64,000 nt of DNA from WTJH01 sp049889695 (GCA_049889695.1 JBMHCX010000013.1:124001-188000); one strand, 5' to 3'; counted from the stretch's first letter, positions 8,399 through 16,404 are shown. A program made the numbers and translations. The notes: a model not told the origin generated them from the letters alone.

Positions 8399-8971
8399 AT
8401 GCATAAATGTGATTGGTGTTTAGGAGACGAATTATATGAAAATTACCACGATACGGAATGGGGTGTCCCCTTGTACGAGGATCAGAAGATTTTTGAATTT
8501 TTAATCCTAGAGGGGTTTCAGGCGGGACTAAGCTGGATCAGTATACTTCGCAAAAGGGAAAATTTCAGAGCGGCTTTTGACAACTTTAATCCCGGAATTA
8601 TAGCCAGTTACACGCCAGAAAAAGAACAGCTATTATTGCAGAATTCCGGAATCATTCGCAATAAACTGAAAGTAAAAGCTGCTATTAGCAATGCACAGGC
8701 ATACTTAAATTGGTGCGAGAAGAACGGAGAGTTTGGAGATTTTTTTTGGGACTTTGTCGATGGACAACCCCTGCAAAACGCATATAAATCGCTAGACGAA
8801 GTACCTCCATTCACACCGCTTTCTGAAAAAATCAGCAAACAATTAAAGCAGTTAGGATTTCGCTTTGTAGGGCCAACTGTGGTCTATGCACATATGCAAG
8901 CCATGGGAATGGTCAACGATCATCTAGTGGGTTGCTTTCGCCATGCAGAGGTCGAAGCTTTAAAAAGGTAG
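8399..8971 (+). CDS. tag: DNA-3-methyladenine glycosylase I
   Basis: Base-excision repair glycosylase that removes 3-methyladenine. The 190-residue length and the motifs CDWCLGDELYENYHDTEWGVP, FQAGLSWISILRKRENFRAAFDNF and the C-terminal FVGPTVVYAHMQAMGMVNDH are those of Tag. The Zn ligands are the Cys/His pair at the N terminus and the C-terminal HxxxC region (DHLVGCFRH). It starts immediately behind the tsf terminator and its last 12 nt overlap the convergent DUF3127 gene. Confidence 0.95.
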   Translation: MHKCDWCLGDELYENYHDTEWGVPLYEDQKIFEFLILEGFQAGLSWISILRKRENFRAAFDNFNPGIIASYTPEKEQLLLQNSGIIRNKLKVKAAISNAQAYLNWCEKNGEFGDFFWDFVDGQPLQNAYKSLDEVPPFTPLSEKISKQLKQLGFRFVGPTVVYAHMQAMGMVNDHLVGCFRHAEVEALKR

Positions 8972-9334
8972 ATCGTCTTCAATTTCGTTAGGTGCGTTAG
9001 AGGAGGTCTCAAATGGTGGTGGCGGTGGCATGGGTGGAACCTCTTGGGAAGGAGTAGCTTGCATCGCTTCTATTCTCCAACCTTGAATAGAATTAAAATA
9101 TTTTGTTTCACCTTGTGGACTTACCCATTCGCGCCCGCGAAGGTTAATACCAATCTTGACGCCCTGCCCTACCTGAAAAGCATTCAGCAGATCGCATTTA
9201 TCTTGAACAAATTCCACCATGAGGTGTTGTGGGTATTGTTCTTCAGTGGTCACCACAACCTCGCGCTTGCGAAAGCCATTGGAACCGTATGTTTTGGTTT
9301 CGTCTAAAAATTTGATTTTCCCTGAAATTTCCAT
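8960..9334 (-). CDS. DUF3127 protein with SSB-like acidic tail
   Basis: A 124-residue protein: an OB-like DUF3127 domain (about 1-90; MEISGKIKFLDETKTYGSNGFRKREVVV and NLRGREWVSPQGETKYFNSIQGWRIE), a Pro-rich linker, and the acidic end DDLPF. That end closely resembles the DDDIPF tip by which single-stranded DNA-binding protein recruits partners. The frame is open from 9406, but the conserved domain starts at the ATG at 9334. Function is not established; an SSB-like or DNA-associated role is an inference from the fold and tail. It converges on tag with a 12-nt overlap. Confidence 0.85.
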   Translation of the reverse strand: MEISGKIKFLDETKTYGSNGFRKREVVVTTEEQYPQHLMVEFVQDKCDLLNAFQVGQGVKIGINLRGREWVSPQGETKYFNSIQGWRIEAMQATPSQEVPPMPPPPPFETSSNAPNEIEDDLPF

Positions 9335-9424
9335 AGGACTTGTTTTATGGGTTAAAAATAGAAAAAGTTTGGAGCTCCACGACCGACCCATACAGGATTT
9401 TATCAAATGTGTATCTTCGTGCTA

Positions 9425-10585
9425 ATGCCAGTACAACAGTTGTTTCGAATCCGCAATCTTTGGCCTCTTTTGGCTTTTGGTGTAGTAGCGCTCATTATCT
9501 GGAATACCAACAGCTTTTTTGAAATTTTAAAACAAGAAGAGCGCGGTAAAGTAGAACTATGGATACAGGCACAAAGAGAATTCGTTAGCTCAGATGCTCC
9601 TTCCAATTTAACGTTTGAAGTGTTACAACAAACAGGTATCAATCCCATGATTTTGGTCGATAAAGACCAACAGATTGTTGCCTATAAAAACATCGATTTC
9701 CCAGAAAAAGTCAACGATACTACTCATGTTTATTCCGTTTTAGAAAAGATCCGAGGAGAAAATGAGCCGATTGCCGTAACGTATTTCGATGCCCTAAATC
9801 CTGAAAACTCTGTCGATCAGCGATTGTATTATGGAGATTCATCCCTGCTCAAAAAACTACAATACTACCCCTTGGCCCTAATGCTTATCATAGTTTTATT
9901 TGGTGCAGTACTCTATTTTGTTTTTCGGACAAATAAAGTGTCTGAACAAAATCAGCTATGGGCCGCTATGGCCAAAGAGACGGCACATCAGATCGGAACA
10001 CCGCTTAGTTCACTCTTGGGTTGGATTGCCATCTGGGAAAACGAGCAGCCCCAACTTCAGGGGGTCCCCCAGATGAAAAAAGATTTAAACCGACTACAAA
10101 CCATAGCAGAACGATTTTCAAAAGTAGGCTCGCTTCCCACACTTCAAATACAAGATTTAGGACATTGTGTCCAACAAACGCTTAACTATATTGAAGAGCG
10201 AAGCTCTCCTGAAATCGACTTTAAATTGGAAATGCCTACTGAGCTTATGCTCATTCCACTCAACGAACAGTTGTTTAGTTGGACCCTAGAAAACCTGATC
10301 AAAAACGGAATCGATGCCATGAAAGGTGCAGGGAGCATTCGCATAGAAATAGTGGATACCCCTAAGACAATTCAAATCCTGTTGGAGGATAGCGGTAGTG
10401 GAATAGCTAGAGAGCACCTGGATCGAGTCTTTAAGCCTGGCTATTCTACCAAACAACGAGGTTGGGGGCTTGGACTATCGCTCGCCCGAAGAATTGTAGT
10501 CGACTACCATCGCGGAAAGATCGGTATCCTTAAATCTGTCGTTGGGGTGGGGACCACTTTCGAAATTCAATTGCCCAAAAATTAG
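9425..10585 (+). CDS. membrane sensor histidine kinase (orphan)
   Basis: A 386-residue kinase. Two transmembrane segments (about residues 11-27 and 145-167) flank an extracytoplasmic sensor of about 110 residues without a recognised domain. The H box is AKETAHQIGTPLSSLLGW (His near 188). The ATPase part has the N box LENLIKNGIDAM, G1 DSGSGI and G2 GWGLGLSLARR. The H-box sequence, with His followed by Q-I-G-T-P, is the form common in Bacteroidota. No response regulator is adjacent, so partner and signal are unknown. Start at the ATG at 9425 is preferred over the frame opening at 9407. It overlaps the convergent HIT gene by 4 nt. Confidence 0.9.
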   Translation: MPVQQLFRIRNLWPLLAFGVVALIIWNTNSFFEILKQEERGKVELWIQAQREFVSSDAPSNLTFEVLQQTGINPMILVDKDQQIVAYKNIDFPEKVNDTTHVYSVLEKIRGENEPIAVTYFDALNPENSVDQRLYYGDSSLLKKLQYYPLALMLIIVLFGAVLYFVFRTNKVSEQNQLWAAMAKETAHQIGTPLSSLLGWIAIWENEQPQLQGVPQMKKDLNRLQTIAERFSKVGSLPTLQIQDLGHCVQQTLNYIEERSSPEIDFKLEMPTELMLIPLNEQLFSWTLENLIKNGIDAMKGAGSIRIEIVDTPKTIQILLEDSGSGIAREHLDRVFKPGYSTKQRGWGLGLSLARRIVVDYHRGKIGILKSVVGVGTTFEIQLPKN

Positions 10586-10977
10586 GCCTCAAACGCAGCA
10601 AGAATTTTAGCAGCCAGTTGGTCCATTTCAGTGGGGGTTAATTGTACTTTATGTTGAAATGTAGCATCATTCATACTGTTCAGCGGAATCAGGTGTACGT
10701 GGACATGGGGGACTTCTAACCCAATCACCGATAATCCAATACGTTTACATGGCACGGTTTCTCGAAGCGCCATCGCTACTTTTCGGGAAAATGCCATCAA
10801 AGCTGAATATTCTTGAATGTCTAAATTGAATAATTTGTCTTCTTCCCTTTTGGGGATACAAAGGGTATGACCAGCAGCGTTGGGATTGATATCTAAAAAA
10901 GCGATATGACTTTCATCTTCAGCTACTTTGTAGCACGGAATCTCTCCTCGTATGATCTTTGAGAAAATAGAAGCCAT
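10582..10977 (-). CDS. HIT-family nucleotide hydrolase
   Basis: A 131-residue histidine-triad protein with the motif HVHVHLIPL near residue 93 (the triad His residues) and the family start ASIFSKIIRGEIPCYKV. HIT proteins of this HinT-like type hydrolyse nucleoside phosphoramidates or adenylates. Its ATG overlaps the greA stop by one base, so it is translated as the second gene of a greA-hit operon, an arrangement common in Flavobacteriia. Confidence 0.93.
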   Translation of the reverse strand: MASIFSKIIRGEIPCYKVAEDESHIAFLDINPNAAGHTLCIPKREEDKLFNLDIQEYSALMAFSRKVAMALRETVPCKRIGLSVIGLEVPHVHVHLIPLNSMNDATFQHKVQLTPTEMDQLAAKILAAFEA

Positions 10978-11453
10978 TAGCTCCGTGAAATTTTTAGTAT
11001 TTCGAACTCTATCGTCCCATTAGGAACGGTTATTTGGGCGGTCTCGCCTACTTTCTTCCCGAGCAAGCCTTTTCCGATGGGAGAATCAACAGAAATTTTA
11101 CCTGATTTAAGATCTGCTTCACTCTGTGCGACGAGCGTGTAGGTCATTTTTGCTCCATTGGCTTTGTTTTGTAATTCAACCGTCGAAAGAACTAATACCT
11201 TGGAGGTATCGAGTTCGGCTTCGTTGATGATCCGAGCATTCGAAAGTGTTTCTTCTAGCTTGGAGATCTGCATTTCTAAAAGACCTTGGGCTTCTTTGGC
11301 GGCGTCGTATTCTGCATTTTCCGATAAGTCGCCTTTATCGCGGGCTTCAGCAATGGCTTGAGAGGCTTTGGGACGCTCCACATCTTTCAGATGGTTAAGC
11401 TCTGCTCTTAATTTTTTTAAGCCTTCTTCTGTATAGTAAGATACTTTACTCAT
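10977..11453 (-). CDS. greA: transcription elongation factor GreA
   Basis: A 158-residue GreA/GreB factor that rescues backtracked RNA polymerase by stimulating transcript cleavage. An N-terminal coiled coil (about 1-75: YYTEEGLKKLRAELNHLK ... ARDKGDLSENAEYDAAKEAQ) carries the acidic tip residues in GDLSENAEYDAAK, and the C-terminal FKBP-like domain contains SPIGKGLLGKKVG. It is the first gene of the greA-hit unit and is divergent from the Rieske-like lipoprotein gene. Confidence 0.96.
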   Translation of the reverse strand: MSKVSYYTEEGLKKLRAELNHLKDVERPKASQAIAEARDKGDLSENAEYDAAKEAQGLLEMQISKLEETLSNARIINEAELDTSKVLVLSTVELQNKANGAKMTYTLVAQSEADLKSGKISVDSPIGKGLLGKKVGETAQITVPNGTIEFEILKISRS

Positions 11454-11480
11454 CGTTTATACGTTTAATAACAAAAAGAA

Positions 11481-11499
11481 ATACCGCTAATAGCGGTAT
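11481..11499. repeat. inverted repeat between greA and the Rieske-like gene
   Basis: An 8-bp perfect stem (ATACCGCT / AGCGGTAT) with a 3-nt loop. On the minus strand it is followed by TTTCTTTTT, a terminator-like tail 28 nt before greA. On the plus strand its right arm includes the ATG at 11498. It could be an attenuator for greA or an operator; the sequence does not decide. Confidence 0.45.
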
Positions 11500-11968
11500 G
11501 AACCTCAAATATACGGAAATCTTGAAGGATTGTAAAGTATGGTTTTTGTCGATCTATTGTGGACTAGCAGTCTTGTTATGGGGATGCAGCCCATCTCAAA
11601 ATGATCGTAACCCTTACTTAAACGAAATCCCTTTTCAAGTGGAAATCAATCTAAATTTACCTCAATACGATGCTCTTCGGTTTACGGGGGGAACCGTTCG
11701 TACAAGCCAAGGAGGAATTAATGGCCTATTGCTCTTAAACCTAAACGGAAGTCAGATCCTTGCATGGGAAGCAAGCTGCCCGAATCATTCGCTCAGCAGC
11801 TGCTCTGCTTTAGAGATAGAAGGGGTTTTAGCGCAATGCCAATGTTCCCACCAAGCGCGTTACAGCCTAGCCACAGGTCAATGGCTAAATCCGGATGAAG
11901 ACAATACCTACCCCCTACTGAACTACATCACGCGGCAGAACGGAAATATTCTTCGAATTTCGAATTAG
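11498..11968 (+). CDS. flavobacterial Rieske-like lipoprotein with altered cluster ligands
   Basis: A 156-residue lipoprotein: hydrophobic N terminus ending in a lipobox (LLWGC), then the pattern NPYLNEIPFQVEINLNLPQY typical of a Bacteroidota Rieske-like family. The ligand regions are CPNH and CQCSH, separated by about 15 residues. Canonical Rieske proteins have CxH and CxxH; here the spacing is CxxH and CxxxH (or CxH), so binding of a 2Fe-2S centre is doubtful. An in-frame TTG at 11522 is an alternative start, because the ATG at 11498 sits inside an inverted repeat. It overlaps the convergent TonB receptor gene by 4 nt. Confidence 0.75.
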   Translation: MNLKYTEILKDCKVWFLSIYCGLAVLLWGCSPSQNDRNPYLNEIPFQVEINLNLPQYDALRFTGGTVRTSQGGINGLLLLNLNGSQILAWEASCPNHSLSSCSALEIEGVLAQCQCSHQARYSLATGQWLNPDEDNTYPLLNYITRQNGNILRISN

Positions 11969-14187
11969 AAAGTTAGACTTAACCCGACTAGGAAATTTGT
12001 TCCTGCCTGAGGATAATAGCCTGATCCTTCAACATAAATATTTTCTCCTGGAACACTAAAGTCGTCGTCGTAATAGTAGAAATATCCGTTGGAAACATAT
12101 TCCACATCGAACATATTATTCATAAGGAGCGAAAACTCAAAACGTTTACACCAAGGAAAATCACTGGTACTGTATCGGATACTTAGGTCATTGGTAAAGT
12201 ATGCCTCTAAGAGAGAGTTCTGAGAATCTATATTTCCCATGTACTGCTCTCCAACATATTTAGACAACAATTGAAACTGCCAATCGGCATCTAGCTGATA
12301 ACTGAGCGTATGAGCAGCAACTACTCCTGGAGAAAAAGCTAGATTCGTATTGCCAAGAGCAACTCTTTGGCCTGCTTGTCGGGCGAAGTAATCTTGATTT
12401 TTATTTTGGCTTAGGCTTAAATTTGCTTGTGAGCTGAGGCGGTTGTCCCACTGATAGGCAGCATCTATTTCTATTCCTAACCGATAGCTCTCCCCTACAT
12501 TTGTTCGAATGGGTGCTCCCACATTATCGATGGCTCCTGTCAGGACTAATTGGTCGGTATAGTCCATGTAATAACCATTGATTTGAGCGCTTAAACGATC
12601 TGTTTTAATCCGCCACCCAAGTTCATAATCCAAAAGTTTTTCGGGTTTGGGCGATCCATTTTCAAAATCGGTACGATTCGGTTCTCGCTGTGCTTTTGCA
12701 ACCGAAGCATAGAAAGTATGCATAGGACTTAAAACATAGGTAATTCCAGCCTTGGGGTTAAAAAATTGATACTGTTGATCTACATCTATGGTCGAAGGTC
12801 CTGCCAATGTCCCTTCCGTCACATAGTTGAGGTTTCGCAATTGCAAATCGAGGTAAAAGAACCAATTGGAGCGATAATTGTAATTCCATTTGGTATAAAT
12901 AGAAGCCTCTTGCTTTTTGGCATTGGATCTGTAAAACTCATGTTTGGGCAAAACCTGAACGGCCGCGTTCGCCCATAGAAGCCGCCCGAAATGATCTCCG
13001 TTGTATGCGGAAAAGAGACTTCCAAAGTCTAAGTTCAACTTACCTTTTTGATATTGACCACTAAATGAAGCAACATAAAACTGATTGTCTAGCCACTTGC
13101 GTTGCACATTCTCGGTTTGATCGATCGATGGGGCTGTAGTACTTGGACTTAAACCTAAATAGGAAAAAGAGGTATCATCCTCAAAAGTGATATTCTGAGT
13201 CGCCCATAGATCGAAGAACTCCTCGTAATATCCCCTTCCATAGGTATAGTTGAGAGCAAGAGCAGTATTCAAATAAGGACTCCATTGCTGATTCCAATGG
13301 AGCTGATAGTGATCTTGGTTGTAATTGTCGACCTGATCGTTGTAATGACCTGTAAGATTTCCTGAATCATCGTATTGTTCACCAGCGACATTACGCGTTC
13401 TATCGCTTTCCAAAGTAGCCGCATCGACACCGTACCAAGACTGGTAGGTACGTTCATATCCGCCAAAAGCCAAGGCTTTCACAAGGGTTTTGCCTTCTTG
13501 AAAAGCTGCCTGAAAAAAATATGATTTCAGATCTGAATTGGAACGATCCACATATCCGTCTGATCGGATATAGGACAGTCGCCCTGAAAATTCGAAATTA
13601 TCGTTCAATAAGCCTGTAGAAAACTTAAGATGATGTCTGTAGGTGTTGAAGGTTCCTAAGCTACTGGACCACTGTGCAAAAGCCTCGGGACTGATGGCAT
13701 CGGTTTTTAAGTTAAGACTTGCCCCAAAAGCGCCAGTCCCATTGGAAGAGGTCCCTACCCCTCGCTGGAGTTGGATGCTTTCTACAGAGGAGGCAAAATC
13801 AGGTAAGTTCACCCAAAAAGTACCTTGTGATTCAGCATCGTTATATGGAATTCCATTGATGGTAACATTTACTCTTGTAGCATCCGATCCACGGACACGG
13901 ATCCCCGTGTAGCCAATACCAGCACCGGCATCGCTCGTTGTTACTACAGCGGGCAAAAAATTGAGTAGAATAGGCATATCCTGACCCAAGTTCCGCGGGG
14001 CTAGATCTTCTTTTGTAACCGTACTAAAGCTCATGGGTTGCTTAGCCGTTGTCCGGATCCCAGCTACGGTTACTTCCTCGAGAGAAATCTGCGGTAAAGA
14101 GTCATTTACGGGTGTAGCTGGTTGTTGTGCATTAAGCGCATGTCCCAGCAAGCAAGTGAACATGCAAAATTGAAAAATCGTTTTCAT
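11965..14187 (-). CDS. TonB-dependent receptor, probable thiamine uptake
   Basis: A 740-residue outer-membrane receptor. A signal peptide (about 1-20, ending LNAQ) precedes a short segment containing a TonB-box-like EEVTVAG. The plug domain (about 45-160) includes VRVRGSDATRVNVTINGIPYNDAES-type sequence (here GIRVRGSDATRVNVTINGIP). The rest is a 22-strand barrel ending in an aromatic-rich strand with a C-terminal Phe (GLSLTF). The TPP riboswitch directly upstream and the neighbouring permease and kinase genes point to thiamine or a precursor as substrate. This matches the known omr1/TPP-regulated receptors of Bacteroidota; the substrate itself is inferred from context. Confidence 0.9.
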   Translation of the reverse strand: MKTIFQFCMFTCLLGHALNAQQPATPVNDSLPQISLEEVTVAGIRTTAKQPMSFSTVTKEDLAPRNLGQDMPILLNFLPAVVTTSDAGAGIGYTGIRVRGSDATRVNVTINGIPYNDAESQGTFWVNLPDFASSVESIQLQRGVGTSSNGTGAFGASLNLKTDAISPEAFAQWSSSLGTFNTYRHHLKFSTGLLNDNFEFSGRLSYIRSDGYVDRSNSDLKSYFFQAAFQEGKTLVKALAFGGYERTYQSWYGVDAATLESDRTRNVAGEQYDDSGNLTGHYNDQVDNYNQDHYQLHWNQQWSPYLNTALALNYTYGRGYYEEFFDLWATQNITFEDDTSFSYLGLSPSTTAPSIDQTENVQRKWLDNQFYVASFSGQYQKGKLNLDFGSLFSAYNGDHFGRLLWANAAVQVLPKHEFYRSNAKKQEASIYTKWNYNYRSNWFFYLDLQLRNLNYVTEGTLAGPSTIDVDQQYQFFNPKAGITYVLSPMHTFYASVAKAQREPNRTDFENGSPKPEKLLDYELGWRIKTDRLSAQINGYYMDYTDQLVLTGAIDNVGAPIRTNVGESYRLGIEIDAAYQWDNRLSSQANLSLSQNKNQDYFARQAGQRVALGNTNLAFSPGVVAAHTLSYQLDADWQFQLLSKYVGEQYMGNIDSQNSLLEAYFTNDLSIRYSTSDFPWCKRFEFSLLMNNMFDVEYVSNGYFYYYDDDFSVPGENIYVEGSGYYPQAGTNFLVGLSLTF

Positions 14188-14250
14188 TCGAATTGTTTAT
14201 ATATCCGAATAAAAGGGGTGATTATTCTTATGATTTAACGAAAATATGTT

Positions 14251-14325
14251 TCCCTTAGCAGCATTACCTGCTCAGGTTCAATGGGTATGATCTCAGCCTG
14301 TCTTGTTGTAGGCACCCCTTTGAGA
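14251..14325 (-). promoter_or_regulatory. TPP riboswitch (THI element)
   Basis: Read on the minus strand, the conserved core is present in order: AAAGGGGTGCC, GGCTGAGATCATACCC, GAACCTGA, GGTAATGC and AAGGGA. This is the THI-box aptamer that binds thiamine pyrophosphate. It lies 64 nt before the ATG of the TonB receptor and downstream of the kinase gene, so it controls the receptor specifically. A downstream segment (14211-14220) can pair perfectly with the AAAGGGGTG of the aptamer, a plausible expression platform. Confidence 0.95.
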
Positions 14326-14352
14326 TGGCACAAATATAATTCAAAAATTAAT

Positions 14353-14907
14353 TTATAGAGACTCTAAAACAGCAATTGCTTTCTGAAAACGCTCCGATTT
14401 AGACCCGCTAATTTCAGTAAACGAACAGCCGCCCTGAAGCAGATGCTCATGGAATGTGTTTTTCATTTGAGCACGGTCGTTCGGACAATCGCGAAGATCA
14501 TCGGCCTCCCAAGGGATATCTATATCTGTCAGGAAATAATGGTCGTATTGAAGCAGCTGTGTCCAGCGTTTAATTTTCGGGTCACAATATCCGTTAAAGT
14601 GTGTTTCTGACCAGATTTGTGTGACGCGAATATTGGTGTCGCAAAACAAGAATCTTTGCGCCATGGCTGCATGTTTATTTTCCCAAGTCAATTGACCTTC
14701 CGCTATGGTTAGTAAATCTTGCTGATTACACACCTCTCCTTTTGTATCCCATTTGTGTTGCAGATAATCCCGTGCAAATTCAGGTACCCATTGGGTATTA
14801 AAATGCTGTGCCAATTGCTTGGCCAAAGTAGATTTCCCTGTGGACTCTGGTCCGAACAGGACAATTCTTAATCCATCGAACGGGCTTTGTTGAGGTTGAG
14901 TTTCCAT
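14353..14907 (-). CDS. NadR-like P-loop kinase (thiamine or nicotinamide riboside kinase)
   Basis: A 184-residue P-loop protein with Walker A GPESTGKST (about residues 19-27), followed by FARDYLQHK, and FCDTNIRVTQIW as the Walker B-like part. These match the nicotinamide-riboside kinase domain of NadR; the NadR adenylyltransferase domain and HTH are absent. It overlaps the permease gene by 40 nt and is followed by the TPP riboswitch. In this context it is more likely to phosphorylate thiamine brought in by the permease, but ribosylnicotinamide kinase activity remains possible. No other thiamine kinase gene is visible in the window. Confidence 0.8.
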   Translation of the reverse strand: METQPQQSPFDGLRIVLFGPESTGKSTLAKQLAQHFNTQWVPEFARDYLQHKWDTKGEVCNQQDLLTIAEGQLTWENKHAAMAQRFLFCDTNIRVTQIWSETHFNGYCDPKIKRWTQLLQYDHYFLTDIDIPWEADDLRDCPNDRAQMKNTFHEHLLQGGCSFTEISGSKSERFQKAIAVLESL

Positions 14908-15506
14908 GATTGAAGTCCCTTAACAGCAAGATAGGTAAAGATCAGGTATTGTATACTGGTCAGTGTATAGCCCTTGTAAAAGTAAAGAGGTATCGAAATT
15001 AAATCCCCAATAATCCAAAAGCTCCAATGTTCAATTTTTCGGCGTGCCATGAGCCACATCCCCACGAAAAATATCCCTGTTGTAAAAGTATCAATGGGGG
15101 AAATAAGGGGCTGCCAGCGATCGTTAAGCACATATATTCCCATGACCAACACGACCGCTAATAAAAACAAGCCAAGCGCTATTTTTTGCTCTTTCTTAGT
15201 TGTTGTGCTGATGGGAGTTGGGGCAGTATCCAAGGGTTTTTGTGTCCAAAAATACCAGCCGTAAATACTCATGATGAAGTAATAAAAATTAATGATCATA
15301 TCGCCTAATAAATTCCATTGCCAGAGTAAGTAGACATAGATCGCCGTAGAAATGAGACCTGTAGGATAGACACCAATTTTATTGTGTTGAGCAAACCAAA
15401 CGCTCCAAAGGCCAAAAAATACAGCCGTGCATTCTAGGAAAATCTCCTGAAGAGTATAGTCGGCATAGGGTTCAAAAAGAAATTCAAAAAGAAGGGACAT
15501 AAGCAC
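14868..15506 (-). CDS. pnuT: PnuC/PnuT-family vitamin permease
   Basis: A 212-residue inner-membrane protein with about seven hydrophobic helices. It carries the PnuC hallmarks: an early ECTAVFFGLWSVWFA helix, NKIGVYPTGLIS, and FYYFIMSIYGWYFW. The family moves nicotinamide riboside (PnuC) or thiamine (PnuT) by facilitated diffusion, with trapping by phosphorylation in the cytoplasm. The adjacent thiamine-binding protein, the TPP-controlled receptor and the kinase support PnuT. It overlaps the upstream small gene by 23 nt and the kinase gene by 40 nt. The specificity is inferred from context only. Confidence 0.82.
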   Translation of the reverse strand: MLMSLLFEFLFEPYADYTLQEIFLECTAVFFGLWSVWFAQHNKIGVYPTGLISTAIYVYLLWQWNLLGDMIINFYYFIMSIYGWYFWTQKPLDTAPTPISTTTKKEQKIALGLFLLAVVLVMGIYVLNDRWQPLISPIDTFTTGIFFVGMWLMARRKIEHWSFWIIGDLISIPLYFYKGYTLTSIQYLIFTYLAVKGLQSWKLNLNKARSMD

Positions 15507-15744
15507 TTCGATCTCCTTTAATTAATTTGATGTGGAGCATAATTGATTTTTCCGCTTCAAAAATACTTTTTACTTCAGTGGTCATAAACGCCATCAGTTG
15601 ATCGTATTCTCCATATAATTGTGTGCTCAAAGGGGTTTCTTTGATTGTAAAGCCTCCTGCTCTTAACCTCTTGATGAAGGTTTTGATTGGCGCCTCATAA
15701 TTATCCTGTAAGGGTGTTAAGGTTAATTCAACAGAAATCTTCAT
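15484..15744 (-). CDS. thiamine-binding protein, MTH1187/YkoF-like
   Basis: An 86-residue protein of the MTH1187/UPF0045-like fold: ISVELTLTPLQDNYEAPIKTFIKRLRAGGFTIKETPLSTQLYGEYDQLMAFM. Proteins of this family bind thiamine (YkoF type) and usually sit in TPP-controlled loci. It is encoded between the phosphopantetheinyl transferase (4-nt gap) and the permease (23-nt overlap), so it is probably translated as part of the same operon. A cytoplasmic thiamine-binding role fits the context. Confidence 0.78.
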   Translation of the reverse strand: MKISVELTLTPLQDNYEAPIKTFIKRLRAGGFTIKETPLSTQLYGEYDQLMAFMTTEVKSIFEAEKSIMLHIKLIKGDRSAYVPSF

Positions 15745-15748
15745 AGTA

Positions 15749-16360
15749 TTATTTTTCTAGTGCTATAGTGGCAACATAAGCCTCTGTGTAAAAGTAATGC
15801 AATCTAAATTGTCTCTTATTTTTACCATCCAGAAAACAAGCATCACCTAAGGAATCGCCTAGCTGAAAGGGAGTAACTCTCAATTGTTCCTTAAAGGAAA
15901 TACCAGGGATTCGCAAGGTTTTGTACAAGGCTTCTTTAGCGGTCCACAGTTGCACCAATCCTTTTGTGATGTCCCCTTGAAAGGTTTCAGCAGGATGTTG
16001 AAATCGAGGCTGTATCCGATGAATCTTTGAAGTGTACTGTTCTATATCTATTCCCACAGCTTTGGGAGCCTTAACGACTGCTGCCATGGATTTGCTGTGC
16101 GAAATACTTACTTCGCCATCGGGATATAGTGGTGCTCCGTCGGGTGCATAGTCGATTAGGTTTGGGTTTAAATCTAAACTATTAAAACATTCACGAACCG
16201 CCCAAAAACCTCTTTGATGAACAATCGATTTTCGCTGGGCCAATCGGGGTTGTATGTGCATGGGAAGGTCCTCCATGCAATGCTCAGAAAATTCATGGGG
16301 GTCAATCTGCCATAATACAGCACTAAATAAAGGTTTAGTTATGATCGAATGAATTGGCAT
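15749..16360 (-). CDS. 4'-phosphopantetheinyl transferase
   Basis: A 203-residue Sfp/AcpS-superfamily enzyme that moves the phosphopantetheine arm of CoA onto carrier proteins. The conserved sites are EVSISHSKSMAAV, GIDIEQYTSKI (Mg-binding Asp and Glu) and LWTAKEALYK (catalytic Glu/Lys). It is the first gene of the minus-strand group that leads into the thiamine genes. It is divergent from ahcY, and its start overlaps the ahcY promoter region. Confidence 0.9.
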   Translation of the reverse strand: MPIHSIITKPLFSAVLWQIDPHEFSEHCMEDLPMHIQPRLAQRKSIVHQRGFWAVRECFNSLDLNPNLIDYAPDGAPLYPDGEVSISHSKSMAAVVKAPKAVGIDIEQYTSKIHRIQPRFQHPAETFQGDITKGLVQLWTAKEALYKTLRIPGISFKEQLRVTPFQLGDSLGDACFLDGKNKRQFRLHYFYTEAYVATIALEK

Positions 16361-16384
16361 TGCGAAATAAAGGCGTTATTTTTG
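16353..16384 (+). promoter_or_regulatory. Bacteroidota promoter of ahcY
   Basis: ATTG (16353-16356), a 20-nt spacer and TATTTTTG (16377-16384) fit the -33/-7 consensus. The ATG follows 21 nt after the -7 box. The element overlaps the start of the divergent phosphopantetheinyl transferase gene. Confidence 0.7.
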
Positions 16385-16404
16385 CAGCGTTTAAAGATAC
16401 AATT

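Noticed and set aside
11454..11497. Terminator-like hairpin as the end of a plus-strand transcript
   Set aside because: It has no T-run on the plus strand; on the minus strand it precedes greA instead of following a gene, so it is listed only as an inverted repeat.
14353..15506. PnuC/NadR-type locus for nicotinamide riboside
   Set aside because: Possible and not excluded, but the thiamine-binding protein and TPP riboswitch next to it make thiamine the better first reading; kept as an alternative in the entries.
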